NCBI RefSeq assembly: GCF_017873605.1
Contig: NZ_JAGGKI010000034.1
Span: 1 to 38,530 of the forward strand
Direction: 5' to 3'
DNA: 38,530 bases
Source: Paenibacillus lactis
GTDB taxonomy: Bacteria; Bacillota; Bacilli; Paenibacillales; Paenibacillaceae
The notes below the pieces were generated by a model. That model ran no database searches and was not told the origin of the DNA. It worked only from the letters and a program-made list of their open reading frames with translations. Both the position numbers and the translations under genes were made by a program. This document shows positions 24,886-32,737 of this stretch, piece by piece. Positions within the stretch are counted from its first letter, which is position 1; every line of letters begins with the position of its first letter.

Positions 24886-26125
24886 GAATGTCACGCTCCT
24901 TTACACCGTAATGGCTCGGTTTGCCGGCCCAACCTATTCTCACAAGTAGATTGAGCAAGAAACGGGAGAAATAAACGTTCGTGGCGATACTGATAAGGAT
25001 CTCCAAAATCAATACGATGGCGAAGCCTTTAACGGCACCCGTACCGAATGCGAACATGACAGCCGCAACGAGAATCGTCGTCACGTTCGAGTCCATGATC
25101 GCGCGCAGCGAAGACTTGCCTCCGGCTTTTACCGCAGAAGCGACGCTCTTACCTGTTCTAATCTCTTCCCGGATCCGTTCATAGGTTATGATGTTGGCGT
25201 CAACCGCCATACCTACCCCGAGAATGAACGCTGCAATCCCCGGCAGGGTCAAGGTAAAGTCTGCCCATACAAACACGAGAATCAGCAGCCATGTATGCAG
25301 AATGAGTGCAAAGCTTGCCAGCAAGCCAGGAATGCGGTATCGGATGATCATAAACAGCAGGATTGCAACCGACGCCAAAAGACCTGCCTGAAGCGTCTTC
25401 GTTAGAGACTGCATGCCAAGGGTAGCCCCAACGCTCTGCGAATACTTCTCAACCAGCTTCAGCGGCAATGCGCCAAGGTTGATCGTATCGCGGATTTGCT
25501 TCGCCTCATCCAGCGTATAACTACCTGTAATTTGAGCGGAACCATCCGTCAGCACGGCTTGTACCGTCGGAGCGGACAGCAGCTGGTCATCCATAAAGAT
25601 TGCCAATTCCTGACCGAGCAGGCGTTCCGTAATTTCAGCAAACTTTGCTTTGTCTTTCACCTTAATGTCTATCATAGGCTGATTCAGTTGGTCATAGGCA
25701 ATGGATGCGCCATTCTCCACAAAATCATTGCCCCGAAGCTCGATTTTACAGAACTCCTCGCCTTCTTTACAGCCGTCATTGCTTCGGAATGTAAGGTTTG
25801 CAGGTTCCTTCATCGTCTTCCGAACCTCGGCCTCATCCGTCACGCCGGCCACTTTCAAACGAATGCGGTTGGTTCCTTCCGGTGTAACCTCCGGCTCTGT
25901 TGTGCCGAGCGCATCTGCGCGCTTTTGCAGGCTCTTCGCAGTTTCCTGCAATGCTTCTTTCGTGACTTGCTGCCCTTCCATCAACGGCTCTGCTTCATAG
26001 AGTATTTCAAAGCCGCCCTTCAGATCTAGACCTAGGCGGACATCTTTCAGCAAGCCTGGAGTTGTAACGGCCATTATAATGGTAAGCCCGAGCACGGTAA
26101 CGATGAAACTGATGATTCTTTTCAT
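24875..26125 (-). CDS. secD: Protein translocase subunit SecD
   Basis: SecD is the partner of SecF in the translocase auxiliary complex. The 416-residue protein has one N-terminal membrane helix, the GLDLKGG motif at about 33-39, a periplasm-type P1 domain on the outer face, and five C-terminal helices with the conserved AFILGVGMAVDANIITYERI block. The family range is wide and this is a short form, as expected in Gram-positives. Upstream is a purine-rich AAGGGACGGC. The end overlaps secF. yajC, encoding another member of this complex, is 4 kb away near tgt. Confidence 0.96.
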   Translation of the reverse strand: MKRIISFIVTVLGLTIIMAVTTPGLLKDVRLGLDLKGGFEILYEAEPLMEGQQVTKEALQETAKSLQKRADALGTTEPEVTPEGTNRIRLKVAGVTDEAEVRKTMKEPANLTFRSNDGCKEGEEFCKIELRGNDFVENGASIAYDQLNQPMIDIKVKDKAKFAEITERLLGQELAIFMDDQLLSAPTVQAVLTDGSAQITGSYTLDEAKQIRDTINLGALPLKLVEKYSQSVGATLGMQSLTKTLQAGLLASVAILLFMIIRYRIPGLLASFALILHTWLLILVFVWADFTLTLPGIAAFILGVGMAVDANIITYERIREEIRTGKSVASAVKAGGKSSLRAIMDSNVTTILVAAVMFAFGTGAVKGFAIVLILEILISIATNVYFSRFLLNLLVRIGWAGKPSHYGVKERDIREL

Positions 26126-26238
26126 GCCGTCCCTTTTTCCCCCTTTTTACTCAATATTCCTATTATAGCGATGTCATAAAACCCAGTCAATTTATCAAAA
26201 TTTGTCGGGATGAGGATCAATCATATATACGGCAAGGC

Positions 26239-26277
26239 AAAAAGGGACCTCTTTCATTAATCGAAAGACGATCCCTT
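26239..26277 (-). terminator. Terminator overlapping the 3' end of comN
   Basis: On the minus strand AAGGGA...CTTTC pairs with GAAAG...TCCCTT, then TTTTT. The comN stop codon at 26257-26259 falls inside the hairpin loop. Confidence 0.75.
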
Positions 26278-26517
26278 ATATGCTGATATTGTCATATAAT
26301 TCATTAAGCTCATTGCCTTTAAAGATAAGATATCGTTGACCAGTTTATGGAGGGACGGAACGCCTTCCTTCTCATATTTGCTATTGACGCAGTTCCAGAT
26401 ATCATCCGTCGTCACGTGCTCGTAGCCTATGAGGTGCATCTCCTCGACTTTGCTTTGGCATACCATTTCGATGGTGCTCATCAATTCGTCCTCGGTCATA
26501 GGTGTCAGTTGTTCCAT
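26257..26517 (-). CDS. comN: Post-transcriptional regulator ComN family protein
   Basis: In Bacillus ComN controls accumulation of comE mRNA after transcription and acts with DivIVA. The 86-residue product is acidic and helical and shows the family pattern (ELMSTIEMVCQSKVEEMHLI; YEHVTTDDIWNCV; LVNDILSLKAMSLMNYMTI). AGGAGG is nine bases before the ATG. It lies next to secD as in Bacillus. Whether it has the same target here is unknown, since no comE genes are in the window. Confidence 0.85.
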   Translation of the reverse strand: MEQLTPMTEDELMSTIEMVCQSKVEEMHLIGYEHVTTDDIWNCVNSKYEKEGVPSLHKLVNDILSLKAMSLMNYMTISAYKGSSFD

Positions 26518-26721
26518 GACGTATAGCCTCCTCCCTGTCGTCTCCTTTGATAGATTCGACTCCTAAAGCCTGTTTACTTCTATTCGTACCATGACCGCGT
26601 CAAAAAGTAAAGTCATCATATGGGACAGGTAGGGCATATCCATAAGAATAACGTTAATTTGGCGGTTCATACAGGAAAACAAGCCCTTAAATTCAGCCTC
26701 AACCAGGGAGTGGGATGGACA

Positions 26722-28320
26722 GTGAACAAGCAATCGTTTATCAAAGGAACATTAATCTTACTAGCTGCAGGCATACTGAACCGTATCCTCGGTTTCATTC
26801 CCCGCATCGCCCTGCCACGAATCATCGGTCCGGAAGGCGTTGGCATTTACCAGCTCGGTTATCCCTTCTTTATCGTTCTTGTTACGATCATTACCGGCGG
26901 AATTCCGCTTGCCATTGCCAAAATGGTCGCCGAAGCGGAAGGCGCCGGAAAGCGGGATGCTTCCAAGCAAATTCTCCAAGTCAGCCTGATGCTGACGCTG
27001 ACAGCCGGAACGCTCTTTATGGGATTGAGCCTGCTGCTGGCTCCTTGGGTCACGGGGGTCCTCCTGCCGGACGAGCGGGTGTTCCAGACCTTCATCAGCA
27101 TGACGCCCATGCTTATTATCATCGCGGTCTCTTCCGTATACAGGGGCTACTTCCAGGGCAAACAAAACATGATTCCCTCCGCGAGCTCCTCCGTCATCGA
27201 GACGATCGTCCGAATCGTATGCATGCTGTGGTTTGCCCATCTCCTCATGCCTAAAGGCATCGAGTACGGAGCGGCTGGAGCAATGCTTGGCACTGCCGTA
27301 GGCGAACTGATCGGGATGGTTGCCCTGCTGCTGCAGTATGCCGGCGAAGAGCGCCGAAACGGCAAGCTCCTGCCCAAATCGCCTCCTCCGGACACATCCG
27401 GGTTAAAAGAATCAGCGGATACAACCCGAGGGATTCTGAAGCGGCTGGCAGGAATCGCGATTCCGGTCACCGGAGGCCGAATGGTAGGCTCCTTCTCCTA
27501 CCTGCTTGAAACCATTCTTACGAACCGCAGCCTTGCTCTGGCCGGCATCGCTACAACCGTCGCGACCGCCCAATACGGCGCCCTTCAGGGGATGGTCATA
27601 CCGCTGCTGCTGCTTCCGGGGGCGCTCACGGTATCACTCGCCATCTCCCTGGTTCCTTCTCTCTCGGAGGCCTCCGCGCGTAATGACCGGGTGACCATAC
27701 ATAAACGGATGAACCAGTCACTTCGACTGGCTCTCGTATCAGGCGCCCCCTTTGCCGTTGTTATGTATGTCCTGGCCGAACCGCTGTGCCTGCTTCTGTA
27801 CGATAACCGGGAGGTCGGAACCATGCTTAAAATAATGGCTCCCTTCGCGCTGTTTCTTTACGTGCAGTCCCCGCTACAAGCAGCGCTGCAGGCGCTGGAT
27901 CGGCCAGGAAGAGCCCTTGTCAACACTTTGATCGGAGCCCTGATTAAAATGAGCCTGATCGTCTATCTGGCATCCAATCCGGCCTTCGGCATCAAGGGGG
28001 CGGTCATAGCCATTCTCGTGAACAGCGTTGCGGTCACCGTGCTGCACGGCTTCAGTCTGTCCCGGCTGATCGGATTTCGCTTCCGTTGGCTCGATTACAT
28101 CAAAACGGCGGCCGTCATGCTGATCATGGGGGCTTCGATTCTCTATGGATATAACCATCTGCCGTTTAGTACACAGCCATGGCTTCAATTTCTTACGTCC
28201 GTTACCGTAGGCTTCGCCGTCTATTTGGCCGTCATCTTTATGACCAGACTGGTGACGCCGCGCGATCTGGAGCGCGTTCCCGTGGTGGGAGCTTGGCTCA
28301 ACCGCAGCAGCCGCCGTTAA
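26722..28320 (+). CDS. spoVB: Stage V sporulation protein B (MOP/MATE-type flippase family)
   Basis: SpoVB belongs to the polysaccharide/lipid II flippase superfamily and is needed for spore cortex synthesis. The protein of about 532 residues has some 14 membrane helices. Its N-terminus (MNKQSFIKGTLILLAAGI, starting with GTG) and conserved loop SSVYRGYFQGKQNMIP match the SpoVB group. I chose the GTG at 26722 because GGGAG lies upstream and the longer frame adds a hydrophilic stretch absent from the family. It is divergent from comN and convergent with the DUF421 gene, sharing the bases of their stop codons. A paralogous flippase of the same family is a possible alternative. Confidence 0.88.
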   Translation: MNKQSFIKGTLILLAAGILNRILGFIPRIALPRIIGPEGVGIYQLGYPFFIVLVTIITGGIPLAIAKMVAEAEGAGKRDASKQILQVSLMLTLTAGTLFMGLSLLLAPWVTGVLLPDERVFQTFISMTPMLIIIAVSSVYRGYFQGKQNMIPSASSSVIETIVRIVCMLWFAHLLMPKGIEYGAAGAMLGTAVGELIGMVALLLQYAGEERRNGKLLPKSPPPDTSGLKESADTTRGILKRLAGIAIPVTGGRMVGSFSYLLETILTNRSLALAGIATTVATAQYGALQGMVIPLLLLPGALTVSLAISLVPSLSEASARNDRVTIHKRMNQSLRLALVSGAPFAVVMYVLAEPLCLLLYDNREVGTMLKIMAPFALFLYVQSPLQAALQALDRPGRALVNTLIGALIKMSLIVYLASNPAFGIKGAVIAILVNSVAVTVLHGFSLSRLIGFRFRWLDYIKTAAVMLIMGASILYGYNHLPFSTQPWLQFLTSVTVGFAVYLAVIFMTRLVTPRDLERVPVVGAWLNRSSRR

Positions 28321-29264
28321 TCCTGCTCTTTCCCGTCGAGGTAGATCCGTCCCTTATGATCAATGGAGCAGAGGAATACATCCTCGAAATCGTTAAAACC
28401 ATACTTTCGGATTTCGCCTTGGAGCCATGGCCGGTTTTTGTCGATGAGCTTCAGGTTTTCATCTTGCACCTTTCCGTCCATGATCAGCGGGATCGGCATC
28501 CCTTCATAGGTAACCTTATGGTAAGGAATATCGATAATTGCCTCTTGTGAAGCACTGCGGGTGGACATGGTTTGCCCGTTGCCGTTACCAGAGGAAGCAC
28601 CACCGGTGGAGGTGGAAGAGCCGCTGCCGGAACTCGAAGGGTTGCTGTTGGATCCGGAAATGCCCTGCTGACTGCCACCTACGGAAGCCTCCGCATCGGA
28701 CCTGGAAGCCGTGCTGCTGGATCCAGAGCTGTCCTGCTCGCTGCCGGACACGACAACCCCGCCCTGATCATCCGAGCCTGAGGAGCTGGCCGAGGAGCCT
28801 GCTGCATCCTCTTTGTCTTTAGGAATAATGGTTAGCTGACCGGTCGTTTCCAATATTGCAAACTCTACATCGGCCAGGCTGTCTATATCCTTGCCGCGAA
28901 GCTGCTGCATCAGATCATCCAGATTGTAGCGGAGCCTCGCCATCTCCTTGCGGTGAAGCTTCCCCTTGGATACTAGGATGCTAGGCTTGCCGTCAGCCAA
29001 CAGACGGATATTTCGAAATTTTAATCCAAGATAGGCCAGCCCCACTTGAATCCCAACGAGGACGATAATCGGGGCGAGACCTTCCCAAATCGGCTTGTTG
29101 ACATCCTCCAGAACAAACGCTGCAATCTCTGCAATCATAATCGAGATGGCAAGATCGAATATGGACAGCTTTCCGATCTCTCTTTTTCCCATAATGCGCA
29201 TCGTCACAAAAATAACCGCATACATCAGAATCGTCCGCAGTATCAGAATCGTAATATGAGACAT
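28317..29264 (-). CDS. DUF421 (YetF/YrbG-type) membrane protein with a Ser/Gly-rich insert
   Basis: The N-terminal 90 residues hold three membrane helices and the family block VTMRIMGKREIGKLSIFDLAISIMI in overlapping parts. A cytoplasmic region with SILVSKGKLHRKEMARLRYNLDDLM follows. Residues about 152-239 are a low-complexity stretch of Ser, Gly, Asp and Gln. The conserved domain then resumes (PLIMDGKVQDENLKLI; IYLDGKEQD). Without the insert the length is about 227, the usual family size. In Bacillus yrbG also lies by spoVB. I chose the ATG at 29264, seven bases after AGGAGGG. Its function is not established. Confidence 0.88.
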   Translation of the reverse strand: MSHITILILRTILMYAVIFVTMRIMGKREIGKLSIFDLAISIMIAEIAAFVLEDVNKPIWEGLAPIIVLVGIQVGLAYLGLKFRNIRLLADGKPSILVSKGKLHRKEMARLRYNLDDLMQQLRGKDIDSLADVEFAILETTGQLTIIPKDKEDAAGSSASSSGSDDQGGVVVSGSEQDSSGSSSTASRSDAEASVGGSQQGISGSNSNPSSSGSGSSTSTGGASSGNGNGQTMSTRSASQEAIIDIPYHKVTYEGMPIPLIMDGKVQDENLKLIDKNRPWLQGEIRKYGFNDFEDVFLCSIDHKGRIYLDGKEQD

Positions 29265-29434
29265 AATCAATCCCTCCTAGCTGGTCGAACATTCTCATGT
29301 ACAGCTATTCTGACCTTCGGCATCCATTCCCATTCGAAGATTGACGATTAATTAATGGCAATCTTACAAATATCGAATTTGGCGGTTTCCGTTGTACTAT
29401 CTGACCAGGCTTGGCCATACAATATTTACTAATA

Positions 29435-29682
29435 GAGGTTGTTCAAAAAGTCGTCTTTTGATCACGCAGTGAATCAAGAAGTACCCGGCATCGAATCTTG
29501 AATTCGGCCGGGCCTTCCGATGCTCACGTACCCAAAACTAGCAGATGCTTTCGAAGACGTTTTCTGAGAAAACGTGTAGCTCCGCTCCTCAGGCCCTAGC
29601 TTTATCTAACCTAAAGCGTTTTGAAAAAACGCACTTCGGAAGCATAAGCTTCGGTGCTGAAAAACCGACTTTTTGAACTCGC
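29435..29682. mobile_element. MITE-like non-coding element
   Basis: The 248-bp block has terminal inverted repeats beginning GTTCAAAAAGTCG (29441-29453) and CGACTTTTTGAAC (29666-29678). They extend imperfectly to about 25 bp, with 21 of 25 positions matching. ACTAATA occurs on both sides (29428-29434 and 29683-29689), as a target-site duplication would. Inside are several hairpins, for example ACGTTTTC with GAAAACGT and GCGTTTT with AAAACGC. No open frame of note is present. It looks like a non-autonomous transposable element with structured RNA potential. Confidence 0.7.
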
Positions 29683-29712
29683 ACTAATATATTCGTTAAG
29701 GGGGAACGATTC

Positions 29713-30102
29713 ATGGAACCGATCCGGCGAGTATTCACCTTTCGCGTTACCAATCCCATTCTTTCAGGTCTTTTGTATTCATTTTTTTGGATGTTTCTTG
29801 GCGCGCTGGCGCTCTCCCTCCTGCTGTGGAGCAGCGGCTTGACGGAAGAGGATTTATCGTTCTACACCTTTCTCGTACATGCTCTTTCCGCGTTTATCGG
29901 AGGCTGTGTTGGCGGAAAGCGTGCAGGAAACAGAGGCTGGTATTACGGCTGCTTAACCGGGCTTCTGTACGGCGTTACGCTGCTTGCTATCGGATTCCTT
30001 GCGTTGGACAGCTCGCTGGCGCTTGGAGACCTGACCCTGCTGGCCACCGTCTTTATCGCCGGTGCGATCGGAGGCATGTTCGGCGTTAACTTGAAAAAAT
30101 AA
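29713..30102 (+). CDS. TIGR04086 family membrane protein
   Basis: This 129-residue protein has four membrane helices with Gly-rich faces (FIGGCVGGKRAGNRGW; VFIAGAIGGMFGVNL). It matches the small Bacillales family TIGR04086 (YrzE in Bacillus), whose function is unknown. A GGGGG-type ribosome binding site precedes the ATG by about eight bases. The MITE-like element ends only 30 bp upstream, so its promoter may lie in or across that element. The gene runs toward yajC, with a hairpin between. Confidence 0.85.
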   Translation: MEPIRRVFTFRVTNPILSGLLYSFFWMFLGALALSLLLWSSGLTEEDLSFYTFLVHALSAFIGGCVGGKRAGNRGWYYGCLTGLLYGVTLLAIGFLALDSSLALGDLTLLATVFIAGAIGGMFGVNLKK

Positions 30103-30104
30103 AA

Positions 30105-30150
30105 GCAAGCAAAAAGGCCGGCTCCAGAATAGAGTCGGCCTTTCGCTTGC
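30105..30150 (+). terminator. Hairpin between convergent TIGR04086 and yajC genes
   Basis: GCAAGC and GCTTGC enclose a strong inner stem, AAAGGCCGGCTC with GAGTCGGCCTTT. It can form on either strand and probably ends both converging transcripts. Confidence 0.7.
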
Positions 30151-30189
30151 AAATCAAGTCCCTCGAAGGACATATGTATGCCTTGAGGA

Positions 30190-30492
30190 TTACGTATTGT
30201 TTACACTATGGCTGATCGAATTGCGATCGAACGTCAACTTCGTTACATCATTCACTTTCAAAACGACGATATCATCGGTAATTTCCACAATCGTACCGTG
30301 AAGGCCACCGATAGTTACCACTTTATCGCCTTTCTGCAAAGCGCTCAGCATTGCAGTTCTCTGCTTCTGCTTCTTCTGTTGCGGACGAATCAGCAAGAAA
30401 TAGAAGATGACGAACATCAGAACGAACGGCAGAATCAAGCCAAGAAGACCTCCGCCGCCTTGATTCGGTGCTGCTGCGAGTTGATCAAGCAT
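30190..30492 (-). CDS. yajC: Preprotein translocase subunit YajC
   Basis: YajC is the small membrane partner of SecDF. The 100-residue product has a short Gly-rich N-terminus, one membrane helix (LLGLILPFVLMFVIFYFLLI) and the family signature RPQQKKQKQ followed by LQKGDKVVTIGGLHGTI. I chose the ATG at 30492 (MLDQLAAAPNQ), seven bases after a G-rich ribosome binding site. It follows tgt, as in Bacillus and many other bacteria. Confidence 0.95.
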   Translation of the reverse strand: MLDQLAAAPNQGGGGLLGLILPFVLMFVIFYFLLIRPQQKKQKQRTAMLSALQKGDKVVTIGGLHGTIVEITDDIVVLKVNDVTKLTFDRNSISHSVNNT

Positions 30493-30540
30493 ATTTCTTT
30501 CCCCCCCTTCAACGACAAACCCCATGGGTCATTAGCTTAC

Positions 30541-31680
30541 TTAGAAACCTTTTTCATTATCATGAAGGCCGTACTTGTCAAAAAACTCATCGCGGAAATC
30601 AAGCAGACGGTCTTCCATAATACTTTGACGCACTTTCCGCATCAGATCGAGCAAGAAATGAAGATTGTGATACGTCGTTAAACGAAGCCCGAACGTCTCG
30701 TCACTCTTGATCAGATGACGCAGATACGCACGCGAGTAGTTACGGCAAGTGTAGCAGTCACATTCCGGATCCAGCGGTCCAAAATCCCTGGCGTATTGAG
30801 CATTTCGAACGACAAGACGGCCTTGACTTGTCATCGTTGTTCCGTTACGGGCAATCCGTGTCGGAAGCACGCAATCGAACATATCCACGCCACGAATCGA
30901 GCCCTCGATCAAAGCGTCGGGTGATCCGACTCCCATCAAATAGCGCGGCTTATTGTCCGGCAGCAGGGGCACCGTGTAATCCAGCACTTCATACATCAGC
31001 TGCTTCGATTCTCCCACACTAAGTCCACCAATAGCATAACCCGGGAAATCCATGGAAGTCAAATCAGCGGCGCTTTGCCGGCGGAGATCTTCGTACATCC
31101 CTCCCTGGACGATTCCGAAGAGCGCCTGATCCTTCGGTCTGGCATGGCTTTGAAGGCACCGCTCGGCCCAGCGTGAGGTCCGTTCAGTGGATTGTTTCAC
31201 GTATTCGTATTCCGCCGGGTAAGGCGGACATTCATCAAATGCCATCATAATATCGGAGCCGAGCGCATTTTGAATCTCCATCGCTACTTCCGGGGAGATG
31301 AACAATTTGTCTCCGTTTAAATGGGATCGAAAATGCACGCCTTCCTCCGAAATTTTTCTCATTTCCGCAAGGCTGAATACCTGGAATCCGCCGCTGTCGG
31401 TCAGGATGGGCCGGTCCCAATTCATGAATTTGTGCAGCCCGCCTGCCTCCTTGACGATCTCATGCCCGGGGCGAAGAAAAAGATGGTAGGTATTGCTCAG
31501 AATGATATGGGCATCCATCGCCTTCAGCTCTTCCGGGCTCATTGTTTTGACGGTTGCAAGCGTGCCGACCGGCATAAACGTCGGCGTATCGATCACGCCG
31601 TGGGGGGTGTGAACCCTTCCCAGCCTCGCTCCCGACTGCTTGCAGGTTTTTATATGTTCGTACGTAACAGCAGCTGCCAT
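30541..31680 (-). CDS. tgt: Queuine tRNA-ribosyltransferase (guanine transglycosylase)
   Basis: Tgt exchanges guanine-34 of GUN-anticodon tRNAs for preQ1, the first step of queuosine formation on tRNA. The 379-residue protein has the catalytic RPILTDSGGFQVFSL block, GVDMFDCVLPTR holding the nucleophile Asp, and the zinc site C-x-C-x2-C with a later His (CDCYTCRNYSRAYLRHL). Length is normal. The ATG at 31680 follows GGAGG by ten bases; the longer frame upstream only runs into the queA end. It is between queA and yajC, and queA acts next in the pathway. Confidence 0.97.
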   Translation of the reverse strand: MAAAVTYEHIKTCKQSGARLGRVHTPHGVIDTPTFMPVGTLATVKTMSPEELKAMDAHIILSNTYHLFLRPGHEIVKEAGGLHKFMNWDRPILTDSGGFQVFSLAEMRKISEEGVHFRSHLNGDKLFISPEVAMEIQNALGSDIMMAFDECPPYPAEYEYVKQSTERTSRWAERCLQSHARPKDQALFGIVQGGMYEDLRRQSAADLTSMDFPGYAIGGLSVGESKQLMYEVLDYTVPLLPDNKPRYLMGVGSPDALIEGSIRGVDMFDCVLPTRIARNGTTMTSQGRLVVRNAQYARDFGPLDPECDCYTCRNYSRAYLRHLIKSDETFGLRLTTYHNLHFLLDLMRKVRQSIMEDRLLDFRDEFFDKYGLHDNEKGF

Positions 31681-31699
31681 GTCCAACCAACCTCCGAAG

Positions 31700-32731
31700 T
31701 TAATAAATAAACATTGCGTCCCCAAAGCTGAAGAAGCGGTATTCCTGCCGGACTGCTTCACGGTAAGCTTCCAGAATATGCTCGCGTCCGGCCAGCGCGC
31801 TTACGAGCATGACCAGCGTCGATTTGGGAAGGTGGAAATTCGTAATGAGCGCATCCACCACGGTAAATGAGTATCCTGGATAGATAAAAATGCTAGTCCA
31901 TCCGCTGCTCTCGCTGAGAGGGCCTCCCTTATGAGCTTGGCCCACGGTTTCGAGCGTTCGGCAAGACGTCGTTCCTACCGCGATTACTCTTCCTCCCCGA
32001 CGCTTGGTCTCATTGAGGAGCTCAGCCGTTTCCTTGGAGAGGGAATAGTATTCTTCATGCATGACATGATCCTCAACCCGCTCAACGGACATCGGGCGGA
32101 AAGTTCCAAGCCCGACATGCAGCGTAATAAAAGCGATATTCACGCCTTTGGCCTTAATCTCGTCGAGAAGAGCCTCCGTAAAATGAAGTCCTGCCGTCGG
32201 AGCAGCCGCGGAGCCTTCATTCCGGGCATACACGGTTTGATACCGGTCACGGTCATCGAGCTTCTCCTTAATGTAAGGAGGCAGCGGCATCTGGCCCAGT
32301 TCATCCAGGATCTCCTGGAAAATTCCTTTATAGGTGAATCGAAGCGTCCGAGCGCCCATTTCCCCCTCTTCTTCAATAACGGCTTTGAGCTTCCCGTTTC
32401 CGAAGGAGATCGTGCTTCCCCGTCTCAGCTTCTTGCCCGGCTTGACAAGCGCTTCCCAGCGGTCTTCCCCAAGGTTCTTCAGAAGCAGCACCTCAGCTTT
32501 CGCACCCGTCTCCTCTTTCTCGCCGAACAATCGGGCGGGGATGACCTTGGTATCGTTAAGAACGAGGGTGTCACCCGGATTCAGAAAACCAACGATATCG
32601 GCAAAGGTCCCGTGGGACATCGCTCCATCCTCTTTATTCAAGGCAAGAAGCCGGGAAGCGCTGCGTTCCTTTAAGGGAGTCTGCGCAATCAAACGCTCCG
32701 GCAATTCAAAATCGTATAAATCCACATTCAT
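31700..32731 (-). CDS. queA: S-adenosylmethionine:tRNA ribosyltransferase-isomerase
   Basis: QueA transfers and rearranges the ribosyl part of SAM onto preQ1-tRNA to give epoxyqueuosine. The 343-residue product opens with MNVDLYDFELPERLIAQTP and contains SAAAPTAGLHFTEALLDEI and TTSCRTLET, all typical of the family. AAGGA is ten bases before the ATG. It starts six bases after the stop of the SpoIID-domain gene and is followed by tgt after 19 bp, so the three are probably one transcript. Confidence 0.97.
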   Translation of the reverse strand: MNVDLYDFELPERLIAQTPLKERSASRLLALNKEDGAMSHGTFADIVGFLNPGDTLVLNDTKVIPARLFGEKEETGAKAEVLLLKNLGEDRWEALVKPGKKLRRGSTISFGNGKLKAVIEEEGEMGARTLRFTYKGIFQEILDELGQMPLPPYIKEKLDDRDRYQTVYARNEGSAAAPTAGLHFTEALLDEIKAKGVNIAFITLHVGLGTFRPMSVERVEDHVMHEEYYSLSKETAELLNETKRRGGRVIAVGTTSCRTLETVGQAHKGGPLSESSGWTSIFIYPGYSFTVVDALITNFHLPKSTLVMLVSALAGREHILEAYREAVRQEYRFFSFGDAMFIY

Positions 32732-32737
32732 GATCGG

